Positions 63,928 through 64,000 of a stretch of DNA of 64,000 nt are shown here, one piece after another. This DNA comes from Flavobacterium sp. 140616W15. GTDB taxonomy: Bacteria > Bacteroidota > Bacteroidia > Flavobacteriales > Flavobacteriaceae. The translations under genes were made by a program, and so were the position numbers. The first letter of the stretch is position 1. Each line of letters opens with the position of its first letter. Below the pieces are notes generated by a model. That model had not been told where the DNA came from, did not search any database, and saw nothing but the letters and a program-made list of their open reading frames with translations. The stretch is taken from contig NZ_CP033068.1 in assembly GCF_003668995.1 (NCBI RefSeq), forward strand, positions 4,216,001 through 4,280,000, written 5' to 3'.

Positions 63928-64000
63928 ATGAAAAAGTCATTCACAACAATCGCATTATTTTCTTTAGTATTAGTAGCAACTTCTTTTACTACACCAGAAA
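63928..64000 (+). CDS. Exported protein, 5' end only
   Basis: From the ATG at 63928 the frame reads MKKSFTTIALFSLVLVATSF followed by TTPE and runs off the window. The first 22 residues are a clear signal peptide, so the product is exported. The family cannot be told. It lies 175 bases after the LytTR regulator in the same direction, and the spacer shows ACGTACGCTATCATTTGG-like sequence but no full promoter match. Confidence 0.6.
   Translation, partial: MKKSFTTIALFSLVLVATSFTTPE

Overview
The window is chromosomal DNA from a low-GC member of the Bacteroidota, almost certainly a Flavobacterium or close relative. The evidence is the sequence itself: secreted proteins with type IX secretion (T9SS) C-terminal sorting domains, a TonB receptor with a carboxypeptidase-like N-domain, a DUF4270 lipoprotein, a MuiA/DUF4139 protein, bacteroidotal TAnnTTTG -7 boxes, separated atpDC genes, and intergenic palindromic repeats that I recognise from Flavobacterium genomes. 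I saw no rRNA, tRNA, CRISPR array, intact insertion sequence or prophage.

Layout. Positions 1-10100 are mostly housekeeping: DUF4286, rsmA, mgtE, proC, nhaA, a 2-hydroxyacid dehydrogenase, two small membrane proteins, an aminolipid acyltransferase fusion and exonuclease III. The exception is a decayed small-protein/nucleotidyltransferase pair at 529-852. Positions 10160-19210 hold an OmpA-family lipoprotein, a repeat-rich spacer, tas, a DUF4139 protein, an L,D-transpeptidase, a von Willebrand A protein and a LytS/LytT-type two-component pair. Positions 19390-29732 hold a GT51 glycosyltransferase, radA, a degenerate esterase, panD/panC, a stand-alone GT5 domain, DUF4270 and glmS. Positions 30029-34389 are a TonB receptor plus SGNH lipoprotein pair. 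Positions 34624-42835 carry atpDC, then biotin genes (bioF, bioD, bioA, a KAS-like ketosynthase) interrupted by a TraB remnant/ECF sigma/membrane protein operon. recX follows, then a 1848-residue T9SS adhesin with seven 99-residue tandem repeats, bioB, ribF and a secreted metalloprotease.

The most interesting part is 55203-60143, a compact class II lanthipeptide locus. It has a divergent XRE regulator, a 58-residue precursor with a GGG leader end and a Ser/Thr/Cys-rich core (four Cys), a hairpin with a T-run, a LanM-type synthetase with intact cyclase zinc-site motifs, and an overlapping exported protein with an HELIH motif that could be the leader peptidase or another tailoring or immunity factor. 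No transporter gene is present. After it come comF, glyS, a LytTR regulator with a Glu in place of the phospho-acceptor Asp, and the start of an exported protein.

Quality warning. Seven single-base shifts break six otherwise intact genes: the vWA gene, radA, panC, the DUF4270 gene, the TonB receptor (twice) and bioF. Each is explained by one missing base in or next to a homopolymer run, and the small decayed protein at 529 shows the same pattern. A one-sided deletion bias in conserved genes points to base-calling or assembly errors rather than real gene loss. These genes are listed as pseudogenes with the reconstructed reading frame described.
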